Below, piece after piece: positions 22,971-35,600 of a DNA stretch of 64,000 nt (position 1 is the stretch's first letter; each line of letters starts with the position of its first letter). Where the stretch lies: positions 62,001 to 126,000 of the forward strand of contig NADL03000038.1 in the NCBI GenBank assembly GCA_002205965.3. Reading direction: 5' to 3'. This DNA comes from Kappaphycus alvarezii (taxonomy: Eukaryota > Rhodophyta > Florideophyceae > Gigartinales > Solieriaceae). The notes below the pieces were generated by a model that ran no database searches, was not told where the DNA came from, and saw only the letters and a program-made list of their open reading frames with translations. The position numbers and the translations under genes are program-made.

Positions 22971-23771
22971 CTATGTACATATATCCAGTGGATACCAAGG
23001 TTCTCTAAGTACAGTAGCTAGGTACAGACCTCTCCCCTGTAATGTTCGCAGTGTGAATACTTGCATTCTGCTGCTGGAATTTTCACACTCCAGTGTAAAT
23101 CTCTGTTGCAAAAGGGAGCAAAGGCGTTTCGAAAGCACTAATATAGCGTAGCTCTGCACATTCTGCTTCCCGACTAAAAACTTGAGTTTGCTCACCCCTC
23201 TTTCCTTAATCGCACCCCATACCATGACGCTTCCACTTCCATTCTGGTAACGTGATAAAACCTATTAATTATTCTATAGATCATATTAGTATGATTTGAA
23301 GCCGTCCGAACCGTTTAGATTAAATTTATTCTCCTCTGATAACACTACTTGCTCCCAATTGTGTCGCGGCCAGGAATGACGATGACACGTCCATTCCAAA
23401 CGAACTTGCTTATGTTGTGCGGTCAGCAACGGCTCGCGTTTTGCCTTCTTGAAATTTAATTATGCCTGCGCAAACATTATTTGCTGCTTCCGACGCTTGG
23501 AAATTGGTAGATTGAGCGAATGTATGACTTGAGATGTAGAGCTTTGCCCTTTTGCTGCTTCGCGATCGAGAGCTCTACGAACTGTGTCAGAAATATTGGT
23601 GTTTCCAGCAGTTTTTGCACTCTTTCTATAATTTATTTTTCTGCTTTATATCATTTGATACAACCGCGGTGCTTTCTTATGCGATAAGCAATAGCACGCG
23701 GGCTCAGTCACCTTCTGGAGGGCATCAATTTGACATCGCTGGTATTCAGTTAAGAATCGAATGCGGACCAT
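22971..23771 (-). pseudogene. Tc1-type transposase, 3'-truncated
   Basis: Starts MVRIRFLTEYQRCQIDALQ at 23771, with an HTH region. It continues LTAQHKQVRLEWTCHRHSW, WEQVVLSEENKFNLNGSDGF (first Asp region SEENKFNL), GSGSVMVWGAIKERGVSKL, KQNVQSY, and a frame-shifted QQNASIHTANITG (the QDNA/H block with the D lost). No SPDLNPIEN-type Glu block is visible before the reading fades near 22970. The copy therefore appears truncated or decayed at its 3' end. It is a different lineage from the 14.9 kb copy. Confidence 0.65.
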
Positions 23772-24769
23772 TTTCGGAAAGCAATTGTGCTACAAACGGT
23801 TGGTGTGCTGGAATAGATCGCATAGAGCAATTTTCGGCGATTTACTGTGCTCTGCGCGGGCAATAATACATTTTATCGCCAGATTACCATATAGGACTTT
23901 CATACCTTCGACTAGCCTTTTTTGAAATATTTTAGTTAAAAATTTCCAAATTAAACTAAAAACGTGCTACTTTACATAATTTTATGAAAAAAGTATCCTG
24001 CCCCAAAGTCAGTTTGATTGAGTCATTTTTCTAGGAAAAATTCAAAAAAGTGGTACCGACGTATAGGAATTTCGCGCACCGTACTCTTCTTGTTGTTCCC
24101 TTCAGCCGGACCCGGCCTGCCCCTCTTGGGCCATTATTCTCAAAGCTAGTGTTGCACAAGAGTGGGCCTCAATCCCCCTTCTAGACGATAGCGAGCAATT
24201 CTCAACAAATGCTTCACATAAATTAAATACACACACACCTAGATGCCCAGACCGAACTCGCAAATTCGGATTCCCGAATGTATTAAAACTAGTGGAACAG
24301 TACAGCGCAATAACCATTGAACCAAATAAAAACACCGTTTTTAGAGTTTTCGGAATTTTTCTCAAGTGCCACGTGTACCTCGAATGCTAGAAAATCAATG
24401 AAAGGTATTAATTTACTCATCTGTCATTTCGAGTGTACAAGGGAACTTTATGGGATCAATATAAATGATGTCCGCTGCAAGATCCCAATATATTGATATC
24501 TAAGAGCTAACCGGGTGGTCCACGTCGGCCACGTACAGCCCAATCTTGAGACTTGAGAAGGGGGTGGTATAAATACCGCCACATCTTTGCGTTTTCTCCC
24601 AGCAGTGCTCATCAAGCAAGCGAATTGAGGGCCTTTGAACTGTCCGAGCACAGTAGAGGCAGGAATGTCAATTGGTAATCCCCGTACTGCAGAGAGACGC
24701 AACTTGAAAGGGTAAGCACTCTGCTGCAACGGTTAGATGCTCTCTTTTGACTTTCATTTTTTTGCATGT

Positions 24770-27700
24770 AGCCTGAGGCCTATCAGCAAAGCAACCTTTC
24801 GCGATGTTTTCTAAGCTTCAGTGGATCAACAGACTTTGTGAGAATGTATGCCACTTGATTTTCGAACAAATATGCATCAAGCGAGTCCTTTTCGACTTGA
24901 TTTGGTGCCGGAGATGATGATACTTAACCTCATTGTGTTTGCTTTTAGCGTACAACTGATCCATTCGGCCATTGAAATCGCTGCAGTGTTATCCGTGTAA
25001 ACATCTACATCCGCAATTTCCATTAAATCATGATACGGTTTACATGGCTTCATTTCCGAAAAATTTTCCTGATCCATAGGATATCTGTCACGCAGGAAGA
25101 TAGCGCAATTCATTCTGCCTCCGCAATGGAAAAGGCTGCAATAGTTTGGCGCTGAATCATCCAGACAACAGGAAGCATCGCTTATTTCTACAATTTGCCA
25201 GGCGAAGATTTTCTGCACTTTCTATCTCCTGTCCAGTCAGAGTCAAAAAATACCTCCATTTCTAGCAATCTCGAATTTTTGTTGTTAGATTTCTTGGCTG
25301 AAGGGAAACTGATGCCTACTTTCCTTGAGCAGAAATGTACCGAGCACTCGCTTCACAAGAGAAGCGTGACAAGCATCCGCTTGTGGACTTCACGAACCAA
25401 AGAGTTCACCGAGAATTAAATGTCTAGAAGCGTGCATACGACAAGGTGGAGAAGGTCTTCAACCATATTCCTGTAGTTTGAGTGTTCCCTTGCGGAAAGA
25501 ATAACATCATTTTTCTGAGCTGCCCTAAAATCTACATTTTGGAAGAGGGTTCCATTTTTATTCGCGCATTTGAGACCATACTTGAGTAGGAGTTGTTCAA
25601 CATAGCGCTTTTGTGTAACCTTAATGCCATTATCATTCTGCAATATTTCCCAGCCAGAAAGAAGCTTAGTCTTCCAAATAGCTTGATATCTAATTCTTCA
25701 CTAATCCTTTTGTTGAAGTATGCCAGCAATGAATTAGAATTGCTCACGAGAACCATATCGTCGATAATGATCACCGATGATCACCAGCATAGTTAATTAA
25801 TTTCCAACCCTTTTGTAGAACAATCTTTCATCTATTAGTGACTTCTTGAAGCTTTAACGCAATATTTTACTTTGAATGAAGATCCCCATATGTTTACAGC
25901 TTGGGGTAGCCGATAGATGGATTTCTTCACCCGACAAAGTAACCTTGTTTTCAGGCTTTCCACAAGAACCAGTTGGTAGCTCTATGTACACCAGTGCATC
26001 AATTTTACAGTACGAGCACGCGCTACTCATATCTTCCTTCAAAGATGAGACCTGATGCCGGAGATACTGCCAAAAGCATTCAAAAACCTCCTTGGAGGCA
26101 ATTGGGGCAAACCGAGCGTCTAGATCAAAGTCGATGCCTGGAATTTGCATATATCCCCTTATAAATATCGAGCGCGATTAAGGATTTGATTCCTTGAACG
26201 TCCAGTGGCTTCAAGCGGAACACCCTTGTGAACGGTATTACATGCATATCTTAATCCCTCGGAACCAGCTCCCATGTCTCTCTGTTCCGCAGTGCTGCTT
26301 ATTCTCTGTGGATGGCTCACTGCTGCTGTAAGGATACCGATATGCAGCAAATGCTTGCGTCAAGAAATCTTCTAGATGACTTTCGTTGTGTCCCTGCGCG
26401 TGTTCGAAGTTGTTTTGTCTTGTAATATGGTCAATGATGGCAGAACCTGCAAGCAATTGACTTTTGGGCAAATTAGGAAGTCCTTCTTTAATACAACTAT
26501 GCTTCTCTCGTTGGCATCATAAATTCGGTAGAGCGATTGATTGCTTCAAGCCCAGTAAAATAACCATGAGCGGGTCTTGCGGACAGATTTTTGGCTGGTA
26601 TGGTTGGTGACTGATACAGAAATGCGAAACCAGCTTGTCCGAAATAACGGAGATTTGTTAAAGTTAATAGTGTGCCGGATTCCTAGAAAAGTATTGGGAT
26701 GCTTACATTAATCCTTTCTGAAAGCAGTTGATTGAGTAACAAGTTTACATGGTTAGTGGCTTCGGCCCAAAGATGATTGTCTAGTTTGTTATACTGAAGG
26801 AGGACACGTGCACGGACGCGAAGTTCCTCCATGAATCTTTCTGCTACTCCGTTGATTTAAGGAGCGTTTGGAGGACTGGACGCAAGTCTTATGCCGTTCA
26901 GCAGCGCAAAATGTCTCAAAATTCCGGAAAAGTTCTCCCCAGCTCCTCAAGTCGGATTTTGATAAGCTTGAACCCAGTGACATTTTCGGACCTCTGTTTA
27001 TAGGGCGTCAGAGCAGATAGAATACCTGATTTACTTTAAATAAAATAAACTTCGGTCTTTGCAGTGAAGCCATAGACGAGCCCAACCGCGTAGCGGATTT
27101 TTCCTAAAGATGGCTCATGAATTTTTTCGGGAATGTCGACGTTAAAAGTTTCCAGCGGGGATGAAGTGAGCTGAGAGCTTGGGAGAACAGGGCGACTTTG
27201 AACCTTCCCACGGCACGAGGAAGGCAAACTATTATTCTAAAACTCTCCTAGGGAAGTTTGAGACATCCTCAAATGTGTTCGAGAGCTTCATGTATCCGAC
27301 GCACTTGGATGGTGCGACTATACCTTTCCAAGGAAGGTTAAATGATAGAACTTGTGCTATTTTCATTGGAGCATCATGGTAACTGAGTTCATCAATTGGT
27401 TGTAAATCCGTGATGTTCATTTTGTGGATATGGATATGATTTCTTTCAGCAGTTCCGCGCAGAATTGGGAGACCGTACAATCCATCAATGTCAATCTTGA
27501 TGACCACGACAGGTTTCATAGATCGGCAATGTGAGATAACGCAAGCGCTAATTTCCTCATGATTGTGCAACTCCAGAGTGAATAGGATGTTCAATCATTC
27601 TGTTATTGATACTACAGAAAGAGTGTTGGTCTGAAATTTCGGAGCATGGTATGCTTCCACATAAAATCATTCCGGATTGGGACTAAAACTTATCTTATTC

Positions 27701-28800
27701 CTACTAAGATGGATAGTTTTGAAGCGGCTTGCAAATTATGTGGATTGATTCTTTGGTAGTTTCGGAATGAGGACTTGGAATGAAAGAAGTGATGCGACCC
27801 GCCAGAATAAATCAAAGCATTGAAAGGGTTTCCATTTCCACAATTCGCAACTGTGCTTCTGAAGTTAATTTAGTCATGAAACCGTACGTAATATTAGAGT
27901 CCGATCCTTGATGTCTATTATTGCTTGGAAAATCTTGACGAACTGGTATTCTTGAGCGGGAACATGCGCAGGACGAGCGGATGGATTTAGTCTCCCTGAT
28001 TTCGAGCCAGTAGGATTCTAATTGGGTCTTTCTTCCTGATTATGCCAATCGGTTCGAAGCCCGACCCATATTTCAGTCAATGATTTTCAAAAGCCACCTC
28101 CACGGAAATACCCACGGCTCGAGAAACGCCTATTCCATTAAATATTTTGTCTGCTCTATACTAACAGTCCCTTGGTCGATGCCCAGGACTGCCGCAAACC
28201 AGCAAGGCTCATTTTATTTCGGTTTATTCTTGAATTAAGTAGTACCAGTAATACCTTCCTGAAGACTGCTGGATTCCTTCGATGCCAACGAAACTTTGGG
28301 TATGTGAACCACGGGTGAGCTGCCATGCTTATACTTACTTCCCTATATTTCTGTAGCGCTTGTATTCAACAGTCAATCGTTAGTTAAATTAGATGATATC
28401 ATTGCAATTGGAGCGAAACTTTCAGGCAAGGTTCGGATGAGTTTCGATGACTTTCCTGATCTGACACCGCTCTATCAAGACCGTATTTCATGCCAAGGAT
28501 TTAGTGGAACAGGTTGCGGTGTACCTCCAACTACTTACTTCCATAAATCTCAGCTCTTCTAGCCATTGTAGAATATTTATCACTGCTTGCTCGTTAGAAG
28601 TTGTGTACAATCGAGCGAAAGATTCCCCAAATCTATGGGACGGCGATCATTGTCATCAATTATTTTGTTCGTTTGGGCACGGGTCCTTTTGCAAGGGAGA
28701 GGATGATCGCCGCATTGGCACGAATACTGTATCTGTTCCAACGCGCATGCTGCGCAGGTGGAAGCTGAAGACCTAAGAGATCGGTGTCGTTCCTTTGCAT
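24770..28800 (-). mobile_element. Ty1/copia retrotransposon, nearly complete but frame-broken
   Basis: In order on the minus strand: gag pieces (ANAAIILSLAKGPVPK near 28700; TLPESFAPIAMISSNLTN near 28430); a pre-integrase/integrase start (CRGKVQSRPVLPSSQ, then DIPEKIHEPSLGKIRYAVGL, 27200-27050); integrase core (26980-26790); linker and reverse transcriptase (26470-25530), including GIDFDLDARFAPI, IIIDDMVLVSNSNSLLAYF with the DD active site, and ELDIKLFGRLSFFLAGKY; a 'Q-RYVEQLLLKYGL' segment; and RNase H (25220-24880) with SDASCC, DVYTDNTAAISMAEW. Many frame changes. I could not pair LTRs. Retrotransposition gene set, not host. Confidence 0.75.
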
Positions 28801-28859
28801 AAATGCTTTTTCTTCCGTTCCAAGAGGTTAAATCTTTGACTAACCGTCAAATGAGGCGG

Positions 28860-29132
28860 CTTGCTTAGCGCCTCACTTTAGGTGGCCATGATTCGGGACG
28901 AAGACGGAAAAAGGTGTGAGAGACAGAATTTGGTTGAGATGAAAAGAAAATCGGTGATTTTACCACTGCGCAATGCTACCGTGTGAAACTAGATCGTTTC
29001 ATGACTCAGCGCACGCGCTCCGTCGGCCCTCTGCGGCCCTCATTATTTGCCCGCAGCGGCCTCACCTCCGACCGGCCGTTGTACGGTTAAAGGTTTCTGT
29101 AAACGTAAAGAGAAGTAAAAGTGGTAGACGAA
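28860..29132. other. Upstream flank of the copia element, with dispersed repeat
   Basis: 28975-29095 is the second copy of the repeat described at 22835-22945. It could be part of the 5' LTR of the 24.8-28.8 kb element, in which case 22.8 kb would be a solo relic, but no TG...CA ends were fixed. Confidence 0.3.
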
Positions 29133-29505
29133 GTGTAGCGAGAGACCTAAATATCTATCAGGTAGCGTGATGGGTCAGGATGATGGGTAATTTGTTGGGG
29201 AAAATTTTCGGCACAAGTTGTCGGCTACTTCCTACTGCTTTAGGATAACCGCTACTCTCTCACCTTTATAGAGCAATGACCTGCCTCAGAAATACTTCCC
29301 ATAAATTCCACAAGTGCCCTCTGCACTTAACATAACGAGGTCTATTTCACAGTAACTACTAATGCAACACTGATTCCATCAGCTTGCATTTACTCTCCTA
29401 TCATAAATTCCCCCATCATATGAGAGCCGTTCAAAATTGCGTTGACGTGATCTATACTTGAAATCTGTCCAGCTTTAACAGTTTTATATCATGTAATCGA
29501 CAACA
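29133..29505 (-). repeat. Copia LTR (family A), 3' copy
   Basis: On the minus strand it begins TGTTGTCGATTAC directly after a G-run (gacagggggtg), the expected polypurine tract, and ends ...CTCGCTACA. It contains a TATA box (ctctataaagg). Its last 140 bases match 34813-34950, where the same sequence ends ...TATTTACA just upstream of a copia gag. The copy pattern, TG...CA termini and polypurine tract together support a 373-bp LTR. Confidence 0.65.
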
Positions 29506-29828
29506 CCCCCTGTCATGGCGACGCTTATCAGAAGCTACGACTTAATACCGAGCAATAAACCTCCTCCGACGCCCCCTCATAGCAGATGTCCTTATCAACG
29601 ACTCTCCCTCTGGATAGCTGTATGATTAGTACGCCTTTCGCAGATCTGGTTGGACTTGTCCCAGATGTGAATATTTCGTTTAGGTAGGGCGTTTGCAATT
29701 TTTTCAGTCCCCGGTATCAAGCGAGTCGCGTTCGTCTCTTTTGCATCGAGGTTGCTCCTTATCGGTTGCACTGTCTGGCGAAGCCGGTACTTCTTCCCAT
29801 AGTAGAGGGTTGTAATTTTATCCCACAT
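29506..29828 (-). pseudogene. C-terminal RNase H fragment of copia pol
   Basis: Reads DKITTLYYGKKYRLRQTVQP, IRSNLDAKETNATRLIPG, then TEKIANALPKRN. This is the copia ending in which 'WIPG..N.ADALTKRN' closes RNase H. It directly precedes the LTR at 29133-29505 on the same strand, so the two form the 3' remnant of one copy. The rest of that copy is absent, replaced by the sequence around 29.9-30.95 kb. Confidence 0.7.
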
Positions 29829-29869
29829 TGTTTTGCTGTCTACTATGAGCTCATGCTTAATGGGCGTTG

Positions 29870-30384
29870 TCAGTTGCCCGCGAATCGGGACGGAATTTTT
29901 TTTGTCGTCGTCATCTACCGACTTTTTTTACTGTAGTACCTTCTCTTGTCCAAATTGCTTGTAGTTCTGGTCCTTTCCCGCCTTCCCTCATTCTAAGCAC
30001 CTTCCCGGGGAGAACATCTCCCCTTTTTTATTCTTGCGTACCCTTTCCGCTGTCCTCTCCAAATTTACTTTCATTTTATCTATGTATTTTAATACTGTAT
30101 CCACCTCTCTAAATAGATCCTAAATCAAGTTCTTTTTCCCTTTTTGCTTCCTTCTTCTCCAATTTCATTTTTTGAGAAAAAGGGTACAAATGCACCACTG
30201 CAAATTCCCATTTGGATTCATTTCTTCTGTTTCAAATCTATAGAATGCGCCCTCGGAAGCCTATTTGAACCCATCTATTCAAAGTTTCAAACTCCCTGAT
30301 CATTCTACTCACTACCCCTCTATCCCTGCCATTCGAAACACCCTCAATCGCCTGCCTCTCTTAAATTCCACAAAAAAAAAAAAT
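29870..30384 (+). promoter_or_regulatory. Pyrimidine-rich leader before the 30385 ORF
   Basis: C/T-rich on the plus strand from about 29920 to 30360, then an A-run (11 A) immediately before the ATG at 30385. It resembles the leaders at 6440-7080 and 47150-47528. No clear TATA box was placed. Confidence 0.3.
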
Positions 30385-30947
30385 ATGCCCTCCAGCTTCA
30401 TTTCCAAAACTCGCCACCCTTGCCAACCTCGCCCCCTTAACGCCATACCCCTACTACCTTTCGGCCCTACTGAAAGCGATGAATATCTCCGCCAGCAAAC
30501 CAAGAAGGAATTGATCGATTTCGTTCGTCGCTTGTTCATCGAAGATGAGGCGAAGAAGGTAGGTGAGGGGCAGGAGGGAGAGGTCGAGGATGGAGCTGGG
30601 GAGACTTTTGAGGAGTAGGAAGGTCCGGAACTGGTTTACGATAATGAGGGTGAAGAAGAGGGTGAAGAGGAGGACAGGGAGGATGAATAGGAGGACGAGG
30701 AGGACGAGGAGGAGGAGAGATAGAGAGAGTTGGAATGGTGGGGCGGGGGCTGGATAGTATATACCAGGTGGTCCCGACTCTGGAACCGGATGGAGCATCT
30801 TCGTGGCTGAGATATCACCAAGGAGGAAATAGAGAATTGCAAGCCGTTCTCAGATATTTTGGGGACTGTTTGGGTGTTATGGATGTTTTGGATGATTTTT
30901 TTGGATATGGTTTAGGAATTAAAATTTTAAGGACTAGAATCATTTAA
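30385..30947 (+). CDS. Hypothetical acidic protein, frame-broken
   Basis: Begins MPSSFISKTRHPCQPRPL. It continues ESDEYLRQQTKKELIDFVRR as a likely helix, then an acidic Glu/Asp-rich linker that crosses frames (30600-30730), and ends with a plausible folded region in a third frame: WLRYHQGGNRELQAVLRYFG, GVMDVLDDFFGYG. Family not recognised. It is bracketed by copia pieces on both sides, so it is either a host gene caught in a retrotransposon nest or a captured sequence. Confidence 0.35.
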
Positions 30948-30949
30948 AT

Positions 30950-31320
30950 GTCTATTTAGGATCTGTTAAGCATCTTTAATATCTTCAAAGTATCTTTTAT
31001 TGGGACTCTCACGTCAACAGAAATTATTTCTATAGACTTAATGATATTTAGCATGGATTTGCCAAGATTTTAGGGATAGCAAAAGTCTATGTAAGCTGAA
31101 TAAACTGCTTCCCCGGAGCGACTAAAAGCAAGCTGGCAGACAACTTCAAGTCAAGTCCCATGTAGTTAGGAAGTTGAAAGTCAACTTCAGACCCAGTAAG
31201 CGTTCTTGTTACATTTGCTAGCGACGGTAAGTGGTAGAGCCTGCTCCTCCTAAATATACTCCTAGAACTTTCGTCTCTCATACATATATACCACTCCGGA
31301 TCCTGCTACTATACTACGTA
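30950..31320 (-). repeat. Copia 3' tail, family B (LTR-like)
   Basis: Lies downstream on the minus strand of the RNase H at 31320-31620. The segment 31075-31250 matches 445-640 of the window. An in-frame minus ORF (31281-31087) runs through it but carries no domain. Exact LTR limits are unknown, and it does not match the LTR at the other end (34813-34950). The 31-34.8 kb copy may therefore be a chimera or may have lost one LTR. Confidence 0.5.
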
Positions 31321-34300
31321 GCACATGTTTCGCTTACAAAACTTCCTTTCTGAAATAGTGAGCGTCGGATATTTTGCGCCGTTCTGCTATCAGCCGTCTC
31401 TGCGAATAGCGTATTCACTGCAATTTGAAGATAATATACTCGGTCTTCCGTAGTTGCCGCTGAAATTATTTCAGCACCATAAGGTGAATAGCCGACATGA
31501 GACGGCTTGTGCGAGCACCAGTCAATTAGGTGGAAAACTCTGAGTCTATCGATTCCTCTCTCGACAATATTTCAGAAATCATTCCGCTCTGGCCATAATC
31601 TCGGTCCTATAGGTTATGCTGCATCCTAGAATGTAAAAAGTACTACGCAATTTGCTTTCTCTACTTTCGGGAACATGATCACTGGTTCCAACTTCCGGAA
31701 CTCCTGCAACATCCTATTTGCCTCAAAGATATGATATACTTTCAATCTTCCCAGTCTTTGTTGCATGAATGATACAACTAGAGGAGCCTGAGGCAGGACA
31801 CTATTTCCCAATTAAAGAAGCGTACCAGCCAGGCGCCTATATCTAATCGTTTCATCGGCTGTGGCTAGGGCTGTGCCCTCTTTCTATCTCGTCCTAGATA
31901 TCGATATAGTCTTCACTCGCTTCCACCAGGCCTTGATTTTCATGGTAATGCTACCATCTTCATAAATGAGGATGTCACAGCCACCAAATGAATATACAGG
32001 TCCATCAACGATCTTGCCTTTGACGAAAATGCTCTGTAGATCCTTATAAATACATCAATATCAGAGAGATTCCCAGCGAGGAGAAAATCGTCACTCAGCT
32101 TGGCTACAAAGAGAATAATAGATCCTGCACTGATCATTTTCAAGAAGAGTTGACTTATACTGAACCCTCGTTTCATGTCTACATTTTTGAGTGACCAATG
32201 TTCGACTGTAAGCATCCATTGTCTGTCAGCTTCAACAATACCATACGGCAGCTTGGTGAGGTTCTAATGTCGTATGGTCTCCAGTCTCTCGGTGGTCTAA
32301 CGCAGATATATCTTTTCATGGATCCACTCTGCAGATATGCTCCTTTGATATCTGCTGTTTTGATTAAGAAGTTGAGGAACATTACCAAAGACAGTGGCAG
32401 CCGGATGATCGATAGTTGAGCATTAGCCGAATCCTTTCTAACTGAGTATTTATCCGCGTCTTCATAGCCGTGAGGGACGTTCCGAGCCTGTATTTTAACC
32501 TTTTTGTATTCATTCTCTCCCCTATCCGCAGATCCATCAAGTTCATTCGCCAGTAAACAGCTCAATAGCTCTCGTGATAGAGATGACTTCGGTGACAGGC
32601 TGCAATCTTAATATGCAGGCTTCATTGGCGGACCGCCGACGACATTATTATCTTGGATTCTTTTCGCTTGGATATAGTGTTGGAGTGCACACTGGACGGT
32701 AGCTGGCACCCATTCATTTTGTTCGTTACTCTTTGGTGATTTGTACCATAACCGTATTTGGTCACCTGTTTATATGGGCTTTGCCTCTCAATGCTTCTCG
32801 CGTTTGATTTTAATGCGTGTTGCAGAGCCCTCGTGGTTTTCTGTCCGACATGGGCGTTCAGCAGATCCTGCGGGGCGACTTTTGCATGGATTATCAATAC
32901 CAATGGCTAGTAGCCACGCGCCAACTGAAAGGAGCTGATCAATCTAGGTCCGGAGAATAAAACGGAAAGTTATATCGCCCGAGTGATTGTCTATTCCGAT
33001 GTGCACGCTGAGATCTCCAAAAAAGTTTTCTTATGATCCACTTGACGGTCTGGATATTTCGTTCAACTATGCATGTTTTGTTGTATCTCTGGGTTTGGCT
33101 ATCCTTAAAGAAGATATCTTGTGCTGCAGGGATATAGTTTAGCCTTCCTTTGTCGTATTCGTGTGTTCTTCATCAGCATAGATCGACATGGGAGCTCCAT
33201 ACCGCATTATACAATGTGATTCTAGTGGGGAGCAAATCGGGTCCACATTCTTGCTACCTGCAATTAGCCCTTCTGTAAATTATGTTCCGGTATCAGTCAA
33301 GATAAGGCGAGTGCGTCTTTGACCTCGTATGATTTCAAAAGCGAAGTATATCTGTATTTATATGTTGAACTCTTCGTTGACGTGAGTCAAAGAGATTTTG
33401 ATGCTTGGAGCTGGATATCCGTTCTGTTACATATCACACATGACTGACTAACGCTATCGGTTGCACGTTCGATCCGTTGACTGAGGATACCTGCTATTTG
33501 AAACATAGAATTACCTTGCCCCTGCGGTTATTGCGTTAATCGGTGGGTACTCTTTGCAAAAACTTTAGGACAACGTAAAGTCCTCCTTGCCAAACTTGTC
33601 AAAATCAATACCTATATGCATATCTCCATTGTGGGGAAGACCTGCAGCCGTATTCTTGTGCTTTCGTTTCAGTGCTTTCAGTTGTTACATATAGATTGAA
33701 AGTTCTCGGGAAAGAGTCTTTGGATCGTTTGAAAATCAAGAATAGATTCGGACAATGCAATTATGGATAGAATATCTACCTACGTCCAGTCCTATATAAT
33801 CGAGGAATCACCTGGTAGTAATTCGAAGAGCAGAGTCCAGGGGTTGTACTTTACATCAAAAATTGTCAGTTCCCAACGAAAGGCTTCGTGTTCTGTCTAC
33901 ATTCTCCCAACTATGCATAAAATTTGATTAAGGCAGCAACACAAACAGACTGATTTTGAGCATATCACATGGTCTTAAGGCTCTTGACACTCTCTGCGGT
34001 TGACATTGGGGAACCAGTAAGCAATTCATTGGCATTTATCGATGCTTTGATGTGAATCTCGGCATCTTCATTTCCTTCCACTTCTAGAAGTATCATTGTG
34101 CAGTCCTCTACATGCCTTTAGATTTGAACTAGTTCTGACTGATGTACTAATCCAACTCGAGAACCATCGTCATCTCTTTTCCCGGCTTTGCTGACTAATA
34201 TGGAAAGTATGTTGCTGTATTTGGAGTCAGATAACTCTGTATAATCGAGAAGTCAAGACCACGTGCTGTTCCTCTTGGTCCTATGGTTCCCTCTGTAAAC

Positions 34301-34813
34301 AGTTCAGATGCTCTTGCGCTACTTCCCTAGATTGATCGACGAAATCGCTGTAGCTCTCTCCGCCCTTTCGTCTGTAATTGAAGAGAGCTCTACCTGTGTT
34401 TATAAATCTCCTGGCCACATCAGTCGATGTTTCCTTGGCGACTATCCTCAACATCTTGTATATGATTTCATTATACTCTGCGTAGTTGAGAACTGATTTA
34501 TCATCTTCTGGACCTAAGGATAGCTTTCCTAATCTTATCTCAGCCTCGATTACCTTACGGTAAGTCTCGTCCATTCCAGCGTACAAAACATGGTCATATC
34601 CGTTGGATATTTTTTGCCTTTTTTCCCCGCTATTGGCGAATAATCTCACACGTGCAATCCACATCTTCACGTCTAATCGGTACCTCTCCCTACCTGTACG
34701 GGTAATGAGTCGCGGTGCCTCAACCAATCTGGTTGCTGGGATATCTGGAGCCTCTAGGCCCATAAATAACTGTTCCTTTGAACCTACAGAAACGTACGAG
34801 TGTTAGACTCAAT
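31320..34813 (-). mobile_element. Ty1/copia retrotransposon with gag, integrase, RT and RNase H
   Basis: 5' LTR remnant at 34813-34950. Gag from 34763 to 34281 (160 codons) starts MGLEAPDIPATRLVEAPRL, with RERYRLDVKMWIARVRLFAN. Integrase near 33310-32960: LTDTGT, EGLIAGSKNVDPI, YGAPMSIYADEEHTN with the second Asp, CIVERNIQTVKWII with the catalytic Glu. Reverse transcriptase 32565-31940: RNVPHGYEDADKYSVRKDSA, IKTADIKGAYLQSGSMKRYI, LSDDFLLAGNLSDIDVFI. A connection domain (LQEFRKLEPVIMFPKVE) follows, then RNase H with IDWCSHKPSHVGYSPYGAEI at 31500-31350. Distinct from the 24.8 kb copy in its RT and RNase H types. Interrupted by many frame changes. Confidence 0.75.
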
Positions 34814-34949
34814 GTAAATAGAGAACCAGATATCGATCAGGTAGCTTGATGGGCTAGGACGATGGGTCAATTTGTTGGGGACAATTTTTGGCACAATCTG
34901 CCACCTACCTCCTATCCCCTAGGGGTCCTCTACTCTCTCACATTGTGGA

Positions 34950-35600
34950 CTAATGCCCTCTCTCGAATATGCATGCTTCCAATGTCTTCCCTAAGTGCCA
35001 GGCAGGCCGACATCACGCTGTGGGTCGCCGGGAAGCATGTATTGGGATATCTTGAAGGGTAAGAGACTCCGGAGATCTGCTACAGTGCAAGGGGAAATAC
35101 TAAGTTAAAAGCATAGCCAGACTCTCATTGGGCGCAAGAATTTCCAACTCGGAAGTCTGTCAGCGGCAACATTTCTGCGTTGGTCGGGGGACCAGTGTAC
35201 TGGCGCTCTAAGAGGCAGTCAGTGGTTGCGCAAAGCTCGAAGGGAGCTGAGCTTACTGCGATGTCGTTATGTATTAGAGACCTTCTTTGGCTCAGGAAAT
35301 TTTATGTGATTCCGAGAAAGGCACTGAGAACGAACAAGGTGAAGAAGCTTCTTAATTCACGAGGACAATAGGGCATGCATTGTGGATGCCAATAATCCGA
35401 CTTAGACAGAGTTGTAGAAACACATTGACGCCAAATGTCAATTACTAGTTGATAATGATGCAAAAGAGAATATCATACTACATTATGCCGAGCGATGAAT
35501 TGGTTGCAGCAATTTTAACGAGGAACTTAAAAAAGGTCAAACTTGTGAAATTGACATAGCTAATCAATATGTCGGTGTTTGTAAAGACCATTGTGTCAAA
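34950..35600 (+). pseudogene. Plus-strand copia RNase H fragment
   Basis: Reads ITLWVAGKHVLGYLEG, PDSHWAQEFPTRKSVSGNIS, then GGPVYWRSKRQSVVAQSSKG, AELTAMSLCIRDLLWLRKFY. These are the canonical copia RNase H phrases (LxYLxGT, DADWA..RKSxSG, W.SK.Q..VA.SS..AE). Downstream, KENIILHYAE and related fragments represent the 'RE.V..G.I.L.YV' end. It is in opposite orientation to the neighbouring element and joins its LTR remnant at about 34950, so one was inserted into or recombined with the other. Confidence 0.7.
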
